NCBI GenBank assembly: GCA_017416465.1
Contig: JAFQCK010000134.1
Location: forward strand, 1 to 64,000
Direction: 5' to 3'
From: Lachnospiraceae bacterium
GTDB taxonomy: Bacteria > Bacillota > Clostridia > Lachnospirales > Lachnospiraceae
Length of the DNA: 64,000 bases
The notes under the pieces are model-generated. The model worked only from the letters and a program-made list of their open reading frames with translations. It ran no database searches and had not been told where the DNA came from. A program made the translations under genes and the position numbers. The stretch's first letter is position 1. Every line of letters begins with the position of its first letter. Below, in pieces: positions 32,632 to 41,518 of this stretch.

Positions 32632-34095
32632 TCACTTCGATTTTCTGGCTATATTATTATTATCAAGCAACTCTTTCTTCATATCATATAACTTATCTGA
32701 CAAATCGACATATACATTCTGCGGATTAACCAAACGTCTTGTTTCATCCCAAAGAGTATTCTGCTCCTTAATACAATATTCTCTTATCTCCATAGTCTTA
32801 GGAGTCTCATATACACATACACCTTTTTTAAACACAGGCACTAATAATTCTCTAACTGAAAATACCCCTGCTTCAAGTAAAGTCTTCTTCCAAGTTGCGA
32901 GAGGATCAAACAACAGAAGCTCTTCATTCTCATCTATTTTTTCATCTGCAAGTGCAATCAAGTCTGCTATAATCTTATTAGTTTCTTTATCATAAAGACG
33001 AAATACCGTCTTATCTCCAGGATTAGTAATTTTAGCAGTATTTTCAGATAACTTAATCTTAGGTATAAATTCACCTGTTTCTTCGTTCATAATTGCAGCT
33101 AATTTGTAAACACCACCAAAAGCCGGACAATCTCTTGATGTAATAAGATTTGTTCCAACTCCCCAAGAAGTAATCTGAGCTCCTTGCGTCTTTAAGCTGT
33201 CAATTAAATATTCATCTAAATCACTTGAAGCCGAAATAACTGCATCTGTAAATCCTGCCTCATCAAGCATTTTTCTTGCTTTTTTAGAAAGATATGCAAG
33301 GTCTCCACTATCAAGTCTGATACCATAATAAGTAAGTTCTATTCCCTCTTCTTTCATCTCTTTAAAAACTTTAATTGCATTTGGAACACCACTTTTAAGT
33401 GTGTTATAAGTATCTACTAACAAAATACAGGCTGTAGGATAAAGTTTTGCGTATGTCTTAAACGCAGTATATTCATCTTTAAAACTCATAATCCAGCTAT
33501 GTGCATGGGTTCCTTTTACAGGCACATCAAACTTTTGACCTGCCAACACATTAGAAGTTCCCACACAACCACCAATCATCGCAGCTCTTGCACCATATAT
33601 TCCTGCATCCGGTCCCTGTGCACGTCTTAGACCAAACTCCATAATTCCATCACCCTTAGCAGCGTAGCATACTCTTGCAGCCTTTGTAGCAATAAGACTC
33701 TGATGATTAATGATATTTAAGATTGCAGTTTCAACAAGTTGTGCTTCCATAATCGGTGCAACCACTTTTACAAGTGGTTCCATTGGAAATACCACTGTTC
33801 CTTCAGGAATAGCATAAATATCTCCTGTAAAATGAAATGAACTTAGATAATTAAGAAAATCTTCATCAAAGATTTTTAAATTTCTAAGATAATCTATGTC
33901 ATCATATGAAAACTTAAGATTCTTTATATAATCGATAACCTGTTCAAGTCCGCAAGCAATTGCATAACCACCATCATTCGGATTCTTTCTGTAAAATGCG
34001 TCAAACACAACTGTTTCATTTGTATTATTTTTAAAATATCCCTGCATCATTGTAAGTTCATACAAATCAGTTAATAAAGTTAAACTTCTGGCCAT
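32632..34095 (-). CDS. pncB: Nicotinate phosphoribosyltransferase
   Basis: It makes nicotinate mononucleotide from nicotinate and PRPP in NAD salvage. The 487-residue protein begins with the typical LLTDLYELTMMQGYF and has FDAFYRKNP, EFGLRRAQGPD, GTHAHSWIM and IRLDSGDLAYLSKKAR, all of the NAPRTase family. The ATG at 34095 follows GGAAGGGA by 6 nt. prs, whose product makes PRPP, is 12 kb away. Downstream genes may be co-transcribed. Confidence 0.95.
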   Translation of the reverse strand: MARSLTLLTDLYELTMMQGYFKNNTNETVVFDAFYRKNPNDGGYAIACGLEQVIDYIKNLKFSYDDIDYLRNLKIFDEDFLNYLSSFHFTGDIYAIPEGTVVFPMEPLVKVVAPIMEAQLVETAILNIINHQSLIATKAARVCYAAKGDGIMEFGLRRAQGPDAGIYGARAAMIGGCVGTSNVLAGQKFDVPVKGTHAHSWIMSFKDEYTAFKTYAKLYPTACILLVDTYNTLKSGVPNAIKVFKEMKEEGIELTYYGIRLDSGDLAYLSKKARKMLDEAGFTDAVISASSDLDEYLIDSLKTQGAQITSWGVGTNLITSRDCPAFGGVYKLAAIMNEETGEFIPKIKLSENTAKITNPGDKTVFRLYDKETNKIIADLIALADEKIDENEELLLFDPLATWKKTLLEAGVFSVRELLVPVFKKGVCVYETPKTMEIREYCIKEQNTLWDETRRLVNPQNVYVDLSDKLYDMKKELLDNNNIARKSK

Positions 34096-34226
34096 AATAT
34101 TCCCTTCCTTCCAATATAAATCTTTTATAACTACAAACCAAATCTTTATTTTTGGGTTTATGTTTTTTACGTCCATATTGTTTATTACATAAATTTCATA
34201 GAATAAAGTATAAACTCCAAGCAGTA

Positions 34227-34242
34227 TAAAAACAAGTTTTTT
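34227..34242. repeat. 16-bp hairpin element TAAAAACAAGTTTTTT, copy 1
   Basis: The same 16-mer occurs at 35456-35471. AAAAAC and GTTTTT pair around AA. Both copies lie upstream of plus-strand genes (GGDEF and VanY-like). It may be a binding site or chance in AT-rich DNA. Confidence 0.35.
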
Positions 34243-34343
34243 ATATAATTTATTTATACGATTTCCAATAATGATAGTACAAATTTTCCCTAAATTATGT
34301 TATATTTATACTATGTATCTTATATAATCGGGAGAATTAATGT

Positions 34344-35408
34344 ATGATTCAGCATCTTATTCATGTTAACTACGCAACTATATTAATTATTGCTTTGTTA
34401 ATTACATTTGTATTTTCAAATAAAACTTTTACAAAAAGGATTAATAATCTATTTATTAATTCTATATTTTGCGTATTAATATTGATAATTGCAGATAGTA
34501 TTGAAACTTGGACTGCCTCCTTTGACAATCCAACTACTCTTAGAATTATTGTATCTGCAATAGGATATTCATTTCGTCCTTTTTGTATTTTAAATATTAT
34601 TTTGATTGTTATCCGTAGCACAAAGATTAATTACCGTTTATTATACTTTCCAACCATACTGAATCTTTTTATTTCATTTTCCTCTTTATTTACGGATCTT
34701 GCTTTTTCATACTCCTCTGACAACCAATTTGTCCGTGGACCTTTAGGCTATACAGCTTATTGTGTATGTATTTTTTATTTACTTACACTTATAATTATAA
34801 CTATACTTTATCTTAGAGAGCGACATATTTATGAAACTTTTGTTATCTTTATTATGTTCTTCATAGCATCTCTATCTCTTATTTTAGAGGTTATATATAT
34901 GTTTGATGGCTTTATCAATGCAACCTTTGCTGTATCCATTACTTTCTATTATTTGTTATTCCATACACAAACTGCAAAAAAAGACCCATTAACTCATGCT
35001 TTTAATAGGCGTTGTTTTTACGAAGATGCTTCTCACAATTTTTCTCGAATAAAAGGGATTATATCTATTGATTTAAATGACCTAAAAAAGTTAAATGATA
35101 ATACCGGACATGCTTGTGGTGATATAGCACTTTGCACCATAGTATCAGTTATTAAAAAAACTTTACCTCTTGGTTGTACTCTTTATCGAACGGGTGGTGA
35201 TGAGTTCATGATTCTTTGTATGAAATATAACCAAAATGAATTAGAAGAAATCATTACTAAAATGCGCTTAGCAATTGCTAATACACCATATACTTGTGCT
35301 TTTGGATTAGCTATGCAATCTAATAATGACTCATTAGATAGTCTTTGTGCTAAAGCTGATGCAATTATGTACGAAGATAAAATCCGAATTAAAGGCGTCG
35401 TAAGATAA
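34344..35408 (+). CDS. Membrane diguanylate cyclase (GGDEF)
   Basis: A 354-residue protein with about six N-terminal membrane helices (residues ~8-210) and a C-terminal GGDEF domain. DPLTHAFNRR opens the domain, the substrate site is IDLNDLKKLND, and the signature RTGGDEF is intact, so it should make c-di-GMP from two GTP. No RxxD inhibitory site is seen five residues before GGDEF. The membrane part has no named sensor family. The ATG at 34344 lies 8 nt after GGGAGA; an overlapping ATG at 34340 is out of frame. A terminator follows. The PilZ protein at 12872 is a possible receptor. Confidence 0.92.
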   Translation: MIQHLIHVNYATILIIALLITFVFSNKTFTKRINNLFINSIFCVLILIIADSIETWTASFDNPTTLRIIVSAIGYSFRPFCILNIILIVIRSTKINYRLLYFPTILNLFISFSSLFTDLAFSYSSDNQFVRGPLGYTAYCVCIFYLLTLIIITILYLRERHIYETFVIFIMFFIASLSLILEVIYMFDGFINATFAVSITFYYLLFHTQTAKKDPLTHAFNRRCFYEDASHNFSRIKGIISIDLNDLKKLNDNTGHACGDIALCTIVSVIKKTLPLGCTLYRTGGDEFMILCMKYNQNELEEIITKMRLAIANTPYTCAFGLAMQSNNDSLDSLCAKADAIMYEDKIRIKGVVR

Positions 35409-35440
35409 TTAACCATCTTATGACACCTTTATTATTTTTC
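35391..35440 (+). terminator. Rho-independent terminator after the GGDEF gene
   Basis: AAAGGCGTCGTAAGAT (35391-35406) pairs with ATCTTATGACACCTTT (35415-35430), with two mismatches; ATTATTTTT follows. The stem overlaps the last codons. Confidence 0.8.
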
Positions 35441-35455
35441 CTATTTATCATAAAA

Positions 35456-35471
35456 TAAAAACAAGTTTTTT
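35456..35471. repeat. 16-bp hairpin element TAAAAACAAGTTTTTT, copy 2
   Basis: Exact copy of 34227-34242, here 40 nt before the VanY-like start codon and followed by two more T. Confidence 0.35.
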
Positions 35472-35510
35472 TTGCATATACTAAATAAAGTAATTTAAAA
35501 TGGTAAATAT

Positions 35511-36080
35511 ATGAATAATAAAAATCTAATTACCTTCACTACTCAATATTATATAACTGACAGATATCATCCCCTTCCAGAGTATTATATCCCGCCCAAC
35601 CTTGTAAGAGCTCCGGTTCCATTTCTTGCTTCTTATAGTTCATCAAAACGCTATATCGCCCTTCCAATGTACGAACCCTTACGAAAACTTTTCTATGCCT
35701 GTTACAAAGACCGCTTACACCTTATGGGCATATCAGCATTTCGTTCATATCCAAGACAAAAAGAACTCTATGAAAATAGTATTGTAAAACACGGAAAAGA
35801 ATATACTAATACACATATTGCTTACCCGGGTACAAGTGAACATCAAACAGGATTTGCAATTGATGTATCCTGTCCTGCACTAAACTATGAACTTGAAGAA
35901 GAATTTGAAAACACTCCCGAAGGTATATGGTTAAAAGAAAATGCGGGCAAATTTGGATTTACCTTCAGCTTCACAAAAGAAAGCCAAGAATATACCGGCT
36001 ATGTAAATGAGCCTTGGCATATAAAGTACGAATACAAAAATGCCACCTTTTATCCTGTATTTGATAAAAAACATTGTTGA
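35511..36080 (+). CDS. D-Ala-D-Ala carboxypeptidase, VanY family
   Basis: A 189-residue peptidase of the M15B/VanY family, which removes the terminal D-Ala from peptidoglycan stem peptides. The motifs SAFRSYPRQKELY, GTSEHQTGFAIDVS (SxHxxGxAxD zinc site) and EPWHIKYE (second His) are intact. No signal peptide is visible, which is odd for an enzyme acting on the wall; a start site upstream was not found. The ribosome site is weak. A housekeeping or a regulatory role both remain possible. Confidence 0.88.
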   Translation: MNNKNLITFTTQYYITDRYHPLPEYYIPPNLVRAPVPFLASYSSSKRYIALPMYEPLRKLFYACYKDRLHLMGISAFRSYPRQKELYENSIVKHGKEYTNTHIAYPGTSEHQTGFAIDVSCPALNYELEEEFENTPEGIWLKENAGKFGFTFSFTKESQEYTGYVNEPWHIKYEYKNATFYPVFDKKHC

Positions 36081-36093
36081 ACCATAAAATAAA

Positions 36094-36102
36094 TGTTATA
36101 AT
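36094..36102 (+). promoter_or_regulatory. Extended -10 promoter for plsC-like gene
   Basis: TGTTATAAT is an extended -10 element (TGnTATAAT) lying 58 nt upstream of the ATG at 36160. The -35 match is poor. Confidence 0.5.
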
Positions 36103-36124
36103 CACACTTAGTTTTACATTTTTG

Positions 36125-36159
36125 AAAGGAGATTGTGTTTTTTAACACAAAACTTATTT
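36125..36159 (+). promoter_or_regulatory. Ribosome site separated from ATG by a hairpin
   Basis: AAAGGAGA (36125-36132) is 28 nt from the only reasonable ATG (36160). TTGTGTT (36133-36139) pairs with AACACAA (36144-36150) around TTTT. If folded, the hairpin brings the ribosome site to within about 9-10 nt of the start. Confidence 0.5.
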
Positions 36160-36885
36160 ATGATTAGAATTATTATATTAATGATTGCTTTAGTAATTTT
36201 CTTTACTTTAAGTATTCCCGTATTTTTAATCGAATGGTTACTTGGAAAAATTAATATGAATGCAAGACATAAGTCAAGTCGCTTTATCGTTGCAAATGCA
36301 TTCAGAATATGTATGTTTATTGCCGGTGTTAAAATAAAATCTACAGGTACAGAGAATATTCCTAAAGATGAAGCCTGTCTTTTTGTTGGTAATCACAATG
36401 GTTTCTTTGATATCATTGTTTCCTATGTGGTTATCGGTAAGGTTATGGGCTTTGTTGCAAAGAAGGAAGTTAAAAAAGTACCTTTCTTAAATATTTGGAT
36501 GTACTTTGTTAACTGTCTTTTCCTTGACAGAGAAAACGTAAGAGAAGGACTTAAAACCATTTTAAAGGGTGTTGACTTATTAAAATCAGGAATTTCTGTA
36601 TTTATATTCCCTGAAGGTACACGTTCAAAAGATGGTAAAATGCTTCCATTTAAGGAAGGAAGTCTTAAAATGGCAGATAAAGCCGGTTGCCCAATTGTTC
36701 CTGTTGCAATGAGACACACTGCTGAAATTTTTGAAAATCAATTTCCAAAATTGAGACCGGGTACTGTTACAATAGAATTTGGTAAACCAATAATAATATC
36801 CGAGCTTGAAAAAGAAGATAAAAAATTCTTAGGAAAATATACACAAAATATTATTCAGGAAATGCTTGATAAACCTGAGGTTTAA
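36160..36885 (+). CDS. plsC: 1-acyl-sn-glycerol-3-phosphate acyltransferase
   Basis: It acylates lysophosphatidic acid to phosphatidic acid in membrane lipid synthesis. The 241-residue protein has an N-terminal membrane helix (IIILMIALVIFFTL), the catalytic NHNGFFDI (NHxxxxD), FLDRENVREG, FPEGTRSKDG and a final VPVAMRH block. The ATG at 36160 is used; a TTG at 36133 abuts the ribosome site. It stands alone between a VanY gene and a terminator. Confidence 0.93.
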   Translation: MIRIIILMIALVIFFTLSIPVFLIEWLLGKINMNARHKSSRFIVANAFRICMFIAGVKIKSTGTENIPKDEACLFVGNHNGFFDIIVSYVVIGKVMGFVAKKEVKKVPFLNIWMYFVNCLFLDRENVREGLKTILKGVDLLKSGISVFIFPEGTRSKDGKMLPFKEGSLKMADKAGCPIVPVAMRHTAEIFENQFPKLRPGTVTIEFGKPIIISELEKEDKKFLGKYTQNIIQEMLDKPEV

Positions 36886-36901
36886 ACCATATATACAGAT
36901 T

Positions 36902-36950
36902 AAAAGTCATTAAGCAGGAATACCTATTCTTAGCTTAATGACTTTTATCT
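36902..36950. terminator. Bidirectional rho-independent terminator
   Basis: AAAAGTCATTAAGC (36902-36915) pairs perfectly with GCTTAATGACTTTT (36933-36946). It lies between the converging plsC and lipoprotein pseudogene. Confidence 0.85.
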
Positions 36951-36992
36951 TTATCCGGTTATTTTTAAATAATTATCTGCTATATAAAACTA

Positions 36993-37568
36993 TTATCTTT
37001 CAAGTTCTTCAACCAACTCCGGTTCCGACTCTTTATCAGTATACGATATTGAAAATGATTTACCATTATCTGCGCTTATCGAAACTATACTATCAATACC
37101 TAACCAATATATCAAATAATCACCTGTTGAATATGAATCACTAAAGTCTTTTCTTTTAAACAATATTTCATCAAATTCCTTGTCATAAGATTTCTTAAGT
37201 TTATCCAATAATTTTGCATCTGTTCCATCATCTTTACTTAATTTAACAGATATCGTTGTAAGTTTTCCTTTATCATCAAACATATACATTATTTTTCCAT
37301 TTGCACCTTTAGTTCCATTGTAATCATTAACAATATAAGCACATACTGTATCTGCAACACCCTCCGGCATAGATTTTTCTTCTAAACCTTCTTCTGCCAT
37401 TTTTCCCTTAACTTCTTCCATACTACTTCCCTATTCGATACCATAAATCGTTTCCGATACCTCTACTTTTGGTAATTCTTCTTTTTTCTTTCCCAAACCG
37501 CAACTGCAAAATGTAACTGCCACCACACACATAATTGGGATAATCTTTTTAAAAGTACTTTTTTTCAT
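36993..37568 (-). pseudogene. Lipoprotein gene interrupted by an in-frame TAG
   Basis: The minus strand from 37568 encodes a signal peptide with lipobox (MCVVAVTFCSCG), then ~20 residues, and reaches TAG at 37433-37431 after ETIYGIE. The same frame continues at once as GSSMEEVKGK and runs 142 residues further to 36993. AAGGAG precedes the start by 8 nt. So one ancestral lipoprotein of ~190 residues has been cut by a nonsense codon, unless the codon is read through. The downstream half could be translated from ATG 37421, with no signal peptide. The family is not recognised. Confidence 0.7.
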
Positions 37569-37696
37569 TTTCATTTCTCCTTTTCATTTTTTTAACTCTT
37601 CCTCAATGTACACTACGAAATATTAAAAATAAACATTACTTTCTGCACAATAATCCCATTTATCGTTTTTACCGGATATTTTTTTACAAAAACTCC

Positions 37697-39169
37697 CTAC
37701 ATAAGAGGCGCTAACAGTCTTGAAACCTGTTCTTTTATCCTTATAACCAAGTTTCTTCTATTATAGTTATATTTTGTAATTTCTGTACAATCCATCAAAT
37801 CATCCAGAAACATTTTTTCAAGTGCACAAGATACTTCTGCATCATAAATAACCGCATTTACTTCAAAGTCAAGTGAAAAGCTTCTCATATCCATGTTCGC
37901 TGTTCCATAACAACTTACAAGTCCATCAACTATCATTCCTTTTGCATGTAAAAATCCCTTATCATAACAATAGCATCTTGCTCCTGAAGAAAGTAAATCA
38001 CCTGCATAAGAATATGTCGTCCAATATACAAACGGGTGGTCAGGCTTACAAGGTATCATCAATCTTACATCTATACCTGAATGTGATGCTATTTTAAGTG
38101 CCTCTAAAACCGGTTCATCAGGTATAAAATATGGTGTTTGTATATAAATCCTTTCTTTGGCCTTATGAATAAGTCTTAGATAATTATCTCTTATTGCCTG
38201 ACGTTTTGTATCAGGTCCGCTAGATACTATCTGTATACCTAATTTTTCTCCAAAAGTACATTTATCCAACATAAAATACTTATTATCCATAAACAAATTT
38301 TCTTTTGTAGTGTAATTCCAATCTAATATAAATCTGAGACTTAAATCATTTACTGCTTCACCCGAAATCCTAAAATGTGTATCTCGCCAATGACCAAATT
38401 TCTCAACCTTATCTATATATTCATCACCAATATTAAATCCTCCAATATATGCTTTGTTTCCGTCTATAACAACAATTTTTCTATGATTTCTATAATTAAA
38501 TCTGAATTGAAAACGACCTAAAAATGCAGGAAAAAATTCGCCAACTTTAATTCCTGCTTCTTTCATTCTTCGTAGATTTTTTTTGCCGATATTTCTACTA
38601 CCCATACTATCATATAACACTCTTACTTCTATACCCTCATTCGCCTTCGCTTTCAAAACATCAAAAATCCTGTCAAACAATTCACCTTTGCTGATAATAT
38701 AGTATTGAATGTGAATAAAAGTTTTTGCTTCTTTCATCTCTTTAATCATGGACTCAAACTTATCATTACCATCTGTGTAAATTGTAATCCAATTATTTTC
38801 AGTATAAATCGAACCGCTTGTTTCAAGATTATATAAAACCAAATCACTATAGTCCGTCATTCTTTCATCTGAAATAGAAAATTCATTATTAAAAATTATA
38901 TTTTCCTGTTTTTTTATCTCAGCATTTAATTCATCTTCCACTTCTTTTATCCTAAACATTTTATTTTTATGAAAGTTATGACCTATTACTAAATATAAAA
39001 AGAAGCCCAAAACCGGTATAAAATATAAAAGAAGTAACCATCCCCAGGTTGACTTCGGGTCTCTTCTTTGAAAAAAAACTATAACTATAGCAAGTATGGT
39101 ATTTATACTAGTGATATGTGACAAATACCATTCCCAAATAATTGATAAAGCCTCGATAAATCCGTCCAT
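37697..39169 (-). CDS. cls: Cardiolipin synthase
   Basis: It joins two phosphatidylglycerol molecules to cardiolipin. The 490-residue protein has two N-terminal membrane helices (~15-60, with SIINTILAIVIVFFQRRDPKSTWGW-type text). Both phospholipase D active sites are present: HRKIVVIDGNKAYIGGFNIGDEY and HAKGMIVDGLVSCYGTANMDMRS. AAAGGTAGGG precedes the ATG. The upstream 183 nt contain no gene. Confidence 0.94.
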   Translation of the reverse strand: MDGFIEALSIIWEWYLSHITSINTILAIVIVFFQRRDPKSTWGWLLLLYFIPVLGFFLYLVIGHNFHKNKMFRIKEVEDELNAEIKKQENIIFNNEFSISDERMTDYSDLVLYNLETSGSIYTENNWITIYTDGNDKFESMIKEMKEAKTFIHIQYYIISKGELFDRIFDVLKAKANEGIEVRVLYDSMGSRNIGKKNLRRMKEAGIKVGEFFPAFLGRFQFRFNYRNHRKIVVIDGNKAYIGGFNIGDEYIDKVEKFGHWRDTHFRISGEAVNDLSLRFILDWNYTTKENLFMDNKYFMLDKCTFGEKLGIQIVSSGPDTKRQAIRDNYLRLIHKAKERIYIQTPYFIPDEPVLEALKIASHSGIDVRLMIPCKPDHPFVYWTTYSYAGDLLSSGARCYCYDKGFLHAKGMIVDGLVSCYGTANMDMRSFSLDFEVNAVIYDAEVSCALEKMFLDDLMDCTEITKYNYNRRNLVIRIKEQVSRLLAPLM

Positions 39170-39352
39170 AAATACCCTACCTTTCTACTAAGTTTCTATC
39201 TCACAAATTTGCTTGTTTCTCTTTACTGTAATTAATATACCTGTTCCGACATATCCTATTGCAAAAAAATCAATAAACTCATTGTAATTTTATCTTATAA
39301 ATGATAAAATATCCTACGATTATATTATCTTAAGATTGGAATGGAGGAAAAT

Positions 39353-39835
39353 ATGAAAACATTTTTTATAGTAAGTGGAATTGTACTTGCAGTTTTGGTT
39401 GTAGTATTTATTGTATTATACATAGTTGCTCGTAAAGCCGAAAAAAAGGTTAACGCACAACGTGAGATGATGGAAGCTCAGGCAGAAACCATGTCATTCT
39501 ATGTCATAGATAAAAAGAAGGCCAAATTAGCTGATGCTAATTTCCCTAAAGTAGTTATTGACAACGTTCCTAAACATCTTAGAAAAATCAAACAACCAAT
39601 CTTAAAGGTTAAAGTCGGACCTAAAGTTATGTCTCTTCTTTGTGACGACAAAGTATTTCAGACTATACTTCCAAAACAGGAAGTTAAAGCTCGAGTAAGT
39701 GGAATATATGTCATTTCTGCTAAACGTATCAGAGGTCCTCTTCCTGAACCTAAGAAAACAAAAAAAGAACTTAAGGAAGAGAAAAAAGCTTTAAAAGCTC
39801 AGGAAAAAGCTAAAGCAAAGAATACTAAAAAATAA
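39353..39835 (+). CDS. Small membrane-anchored protein, hypothetical
   Basis: A 160-residue protein with one N-terminal membrane helix (FFIVSGIVLAVLVVVFIVLYIV), a compact middle domain (SFYVIDKKKAKLADANFPKVV to ISAKRIRGPLPEP), and a Lys/Glu/Ala-rich coiled tail. I do not recognise the family. The ATG at 39353 follows GGAGG by 5-6 nt; the upstream ATG at 39341 overlaps that site. A strong terminator follows at 39847. Confidence 0.6.
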   Translation: MKTFFIVSGIVLAVLVVVFIVLYIVARKAEKKVNAQREMMEAQAETMSFYVIDKKKAKLADANFPKVVIDNVPKHLRKIKQPILKVKVGPKVMSLLCDDKVFQTILPKQEVKARVSGIYVISAKRIRGPLPEPKKTKKELKEEKKALKAQEKAKAKNTKK

Positions 39836-39846
39836 AGAATATTTTA

Positions 39847-39880
39847 AATACCACCGAATTATTGGTGGTATTTTTTATTA
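39847..39880. terminator. Rho-independent terminator
   Basis: AATACCACC (39847-39855) pairs with GGTGGTATT (39864-39872), followed by TTTT. It lies between two converging genes. Confidence 0.85.
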
Positions 39881-39904
39881 TGAAATAATATTCGCTATAA
39901 GTTC

Positions 39905-40324
39905 TTATTCCGAAGTAACTATTATCTGAACCTTACAGTCAGATACCTTTTCTTCATTCATCATCAATGAATATTCCACATCTACATTTATACTGTCATT
40001 TTCCTCTTTCACAACCAGCTTTTCAGTATTTACACCTACAAATATTTTTCCTGCAATAGTGGATAAATATGTATGGTTTATTTCTCCCTCTGTAAAAACA
40101 AGATGCATGTCGTTATATCCTTTTTTTATAACATCAACTGAATCCTTTGTTATCTTTATTGTATTCTTAATAATAATTTCAGTATCAGGTATTTTTTCTT
40201 CATAAAGAACATAATGCTTAGAATTTTTTAAATAATATTTTCCTTTTACTTCCACACCTAAATCCGAGTTATCCTCTTCACTTTTGTGCAAGCCTTTTAT
40301 TAATACTTTTACGTTTTGATTCAT
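39905..40324 (-). CDS. DUF1934 family beta-barrel protein
   Basis: A 139-residue protein fitting DUF1934 (YwiB-like, calycin-type barrel): it opens KVLIKGLHKSEEDN, has KYYLKNSKHYVLYEE and KNTIKITKDSVDVIKKG, and ends in YSLMMNEEKVSDCKVQI. The function is unknown. It lies 97 nt after murI and probably shares its transcript, which is a common arrangement of this family near cell-wall or tRNA synthetase genes (inference). Confidence 0.82.
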   Translation of the reverse strand: MNQNVKVLIKGLHKSEEDNSDLGVEVKGKYYLKNSKHYVLYEEKIPDTEIIIKNTIKITKDSVDVIKKGYNDMHLVFTEGEINHTYLSTIAGKIFVGVNTEKLVVKEENDSINVDVEYSLMMNEEKVSDCKVQIIVTSE

Positions 40325-40421
40325 GATTATTTATTTTTCCTTATTTTTTTAAATTGGATAACTTTAACTCTAAGAATTCTAATTATATATATGCTTAATA
40401 CAGTAATTATATTTTCATTAG

Positions 40422-41249
40422 TTAATATTCTTCTATATTAATAAGTCCTATACTTTCAATATGAAATGGCAATATCGAATTAGCAAATCTTTTGAATTTC
40501 TCAGCAGTATCACTAACATAAAATTCATACATATTAGATGCATATCTGTGTTCATTTCCTGCTGCAATATTATTTTCTTCCAATAACTTTTTAAGACTCA
40601 CAGCAGTTTCATATGCCGGATTAACTAATGAAACTCCATCTCCCATTATCTCACCTACAGTATTTCTTAGTAATGGATAATGTGTACAGCCAAGTACTAA
40701 TGTATCAATATCTTTATCCTTTAATTCAGATAAATATCTGGTTGCAACCTCATATGTAACCGAATCTTTAAGCCAGCCTTCTTCAACTAAAGGTACAAAT
40801 AAAGGACATGCCTTAGTAATTACTGTTATGTCTTTATCTCTTCTGTTAATAAACTCAGTATAAATTCCACTATTTATCATAGCTTCCGTACCAATTACAC
40901 CTATTCTTTTATTAACAGTCTTTTGTGCTGCAACCTTTGCACCCGGTTTAACAACTCCTATAATAGGAATATCCATTTCAGGTCTTATCTCTTCTAATGC
41001 TATTGCACTTGCAGTATTACAGGCTACAACAATCGCTTTTACACCTTTAGTTTTTAAAAAACGAATTATCTGTTTTGAATATCGAATAATTGTATTCTTG
41101 GATTTGCTTCCATATGGTACTCTGGCTGTATCACCAAAATAAACAATTTTTTCATTTGGAAGTTGACGCATTATCTCTCTGGCAACAGTCAGACCACCTA
41201 CACCGGAATCAAATACACCTATCGGTGCTAAACTTAAATCTGTATGCAT
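40422..41249 (-). CDS. murI: Glutamate racemase
   Basis: It interconverts L- and D-glutamate for peptidoglycan stem peptides. The 275-residue protein has both catalytic cysteine motifs: VVACNTASA and LGCTHYPLL. FDSGVGGLTVAREI and YFGDTARVPYGSKS are also intact. GGAGG lies close to the ATG. murC lies on the other strand beyond a 270-nt gap containing a murC promoter (TATAAT at 41400-41405). Confidence 0.96.
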   Translation of the reverse strand: MHTDLSLAPIGVFDSGVGGLTVAREIMRQLPNEKIVYFGDTARVPYGSKSKNTIIRYSKQIIRFLKTKGVKAIVVACNTASAIALEEIRPEMDIPIIGVVKPGAKVAAQKTVNKRIGVIGTEAMINSGIYTEFINRRDKDITVITKACPLFVPLVEEGWLKDSVTYEVATRYLSELKDKDIDTLVLGCTHYPLLRNTVGEIMGDGVSLVNPAYETAVSLKKLLEENNIAAGNEHRYASNMYEFYVSDTAEKFKRFANSILPFHIESIGLINIEEY

Positions 41250-41518
41250 TATTTCCTCCTTGTCGAAGCTTTTAGCGAATCAATTCTATTTATATAATTA
41301 TGTGACAAAAAATCTAATTAATACCTATTTCTTGAATATCAGTATAACAAACACATATAAAAAAAGCAAATAAACACTTTAAAATTCTTTTGCATCTGAT
41401 ATAATAAAAAAAGATTTGAGAACATACTTTAACAACAAAGTGATAGCAAGCACAGGAAGTTATGAATATGAATTGTACAATAACCTATAGAATTTTATAT
41501 TTGGAGGAATGAAAAAAT

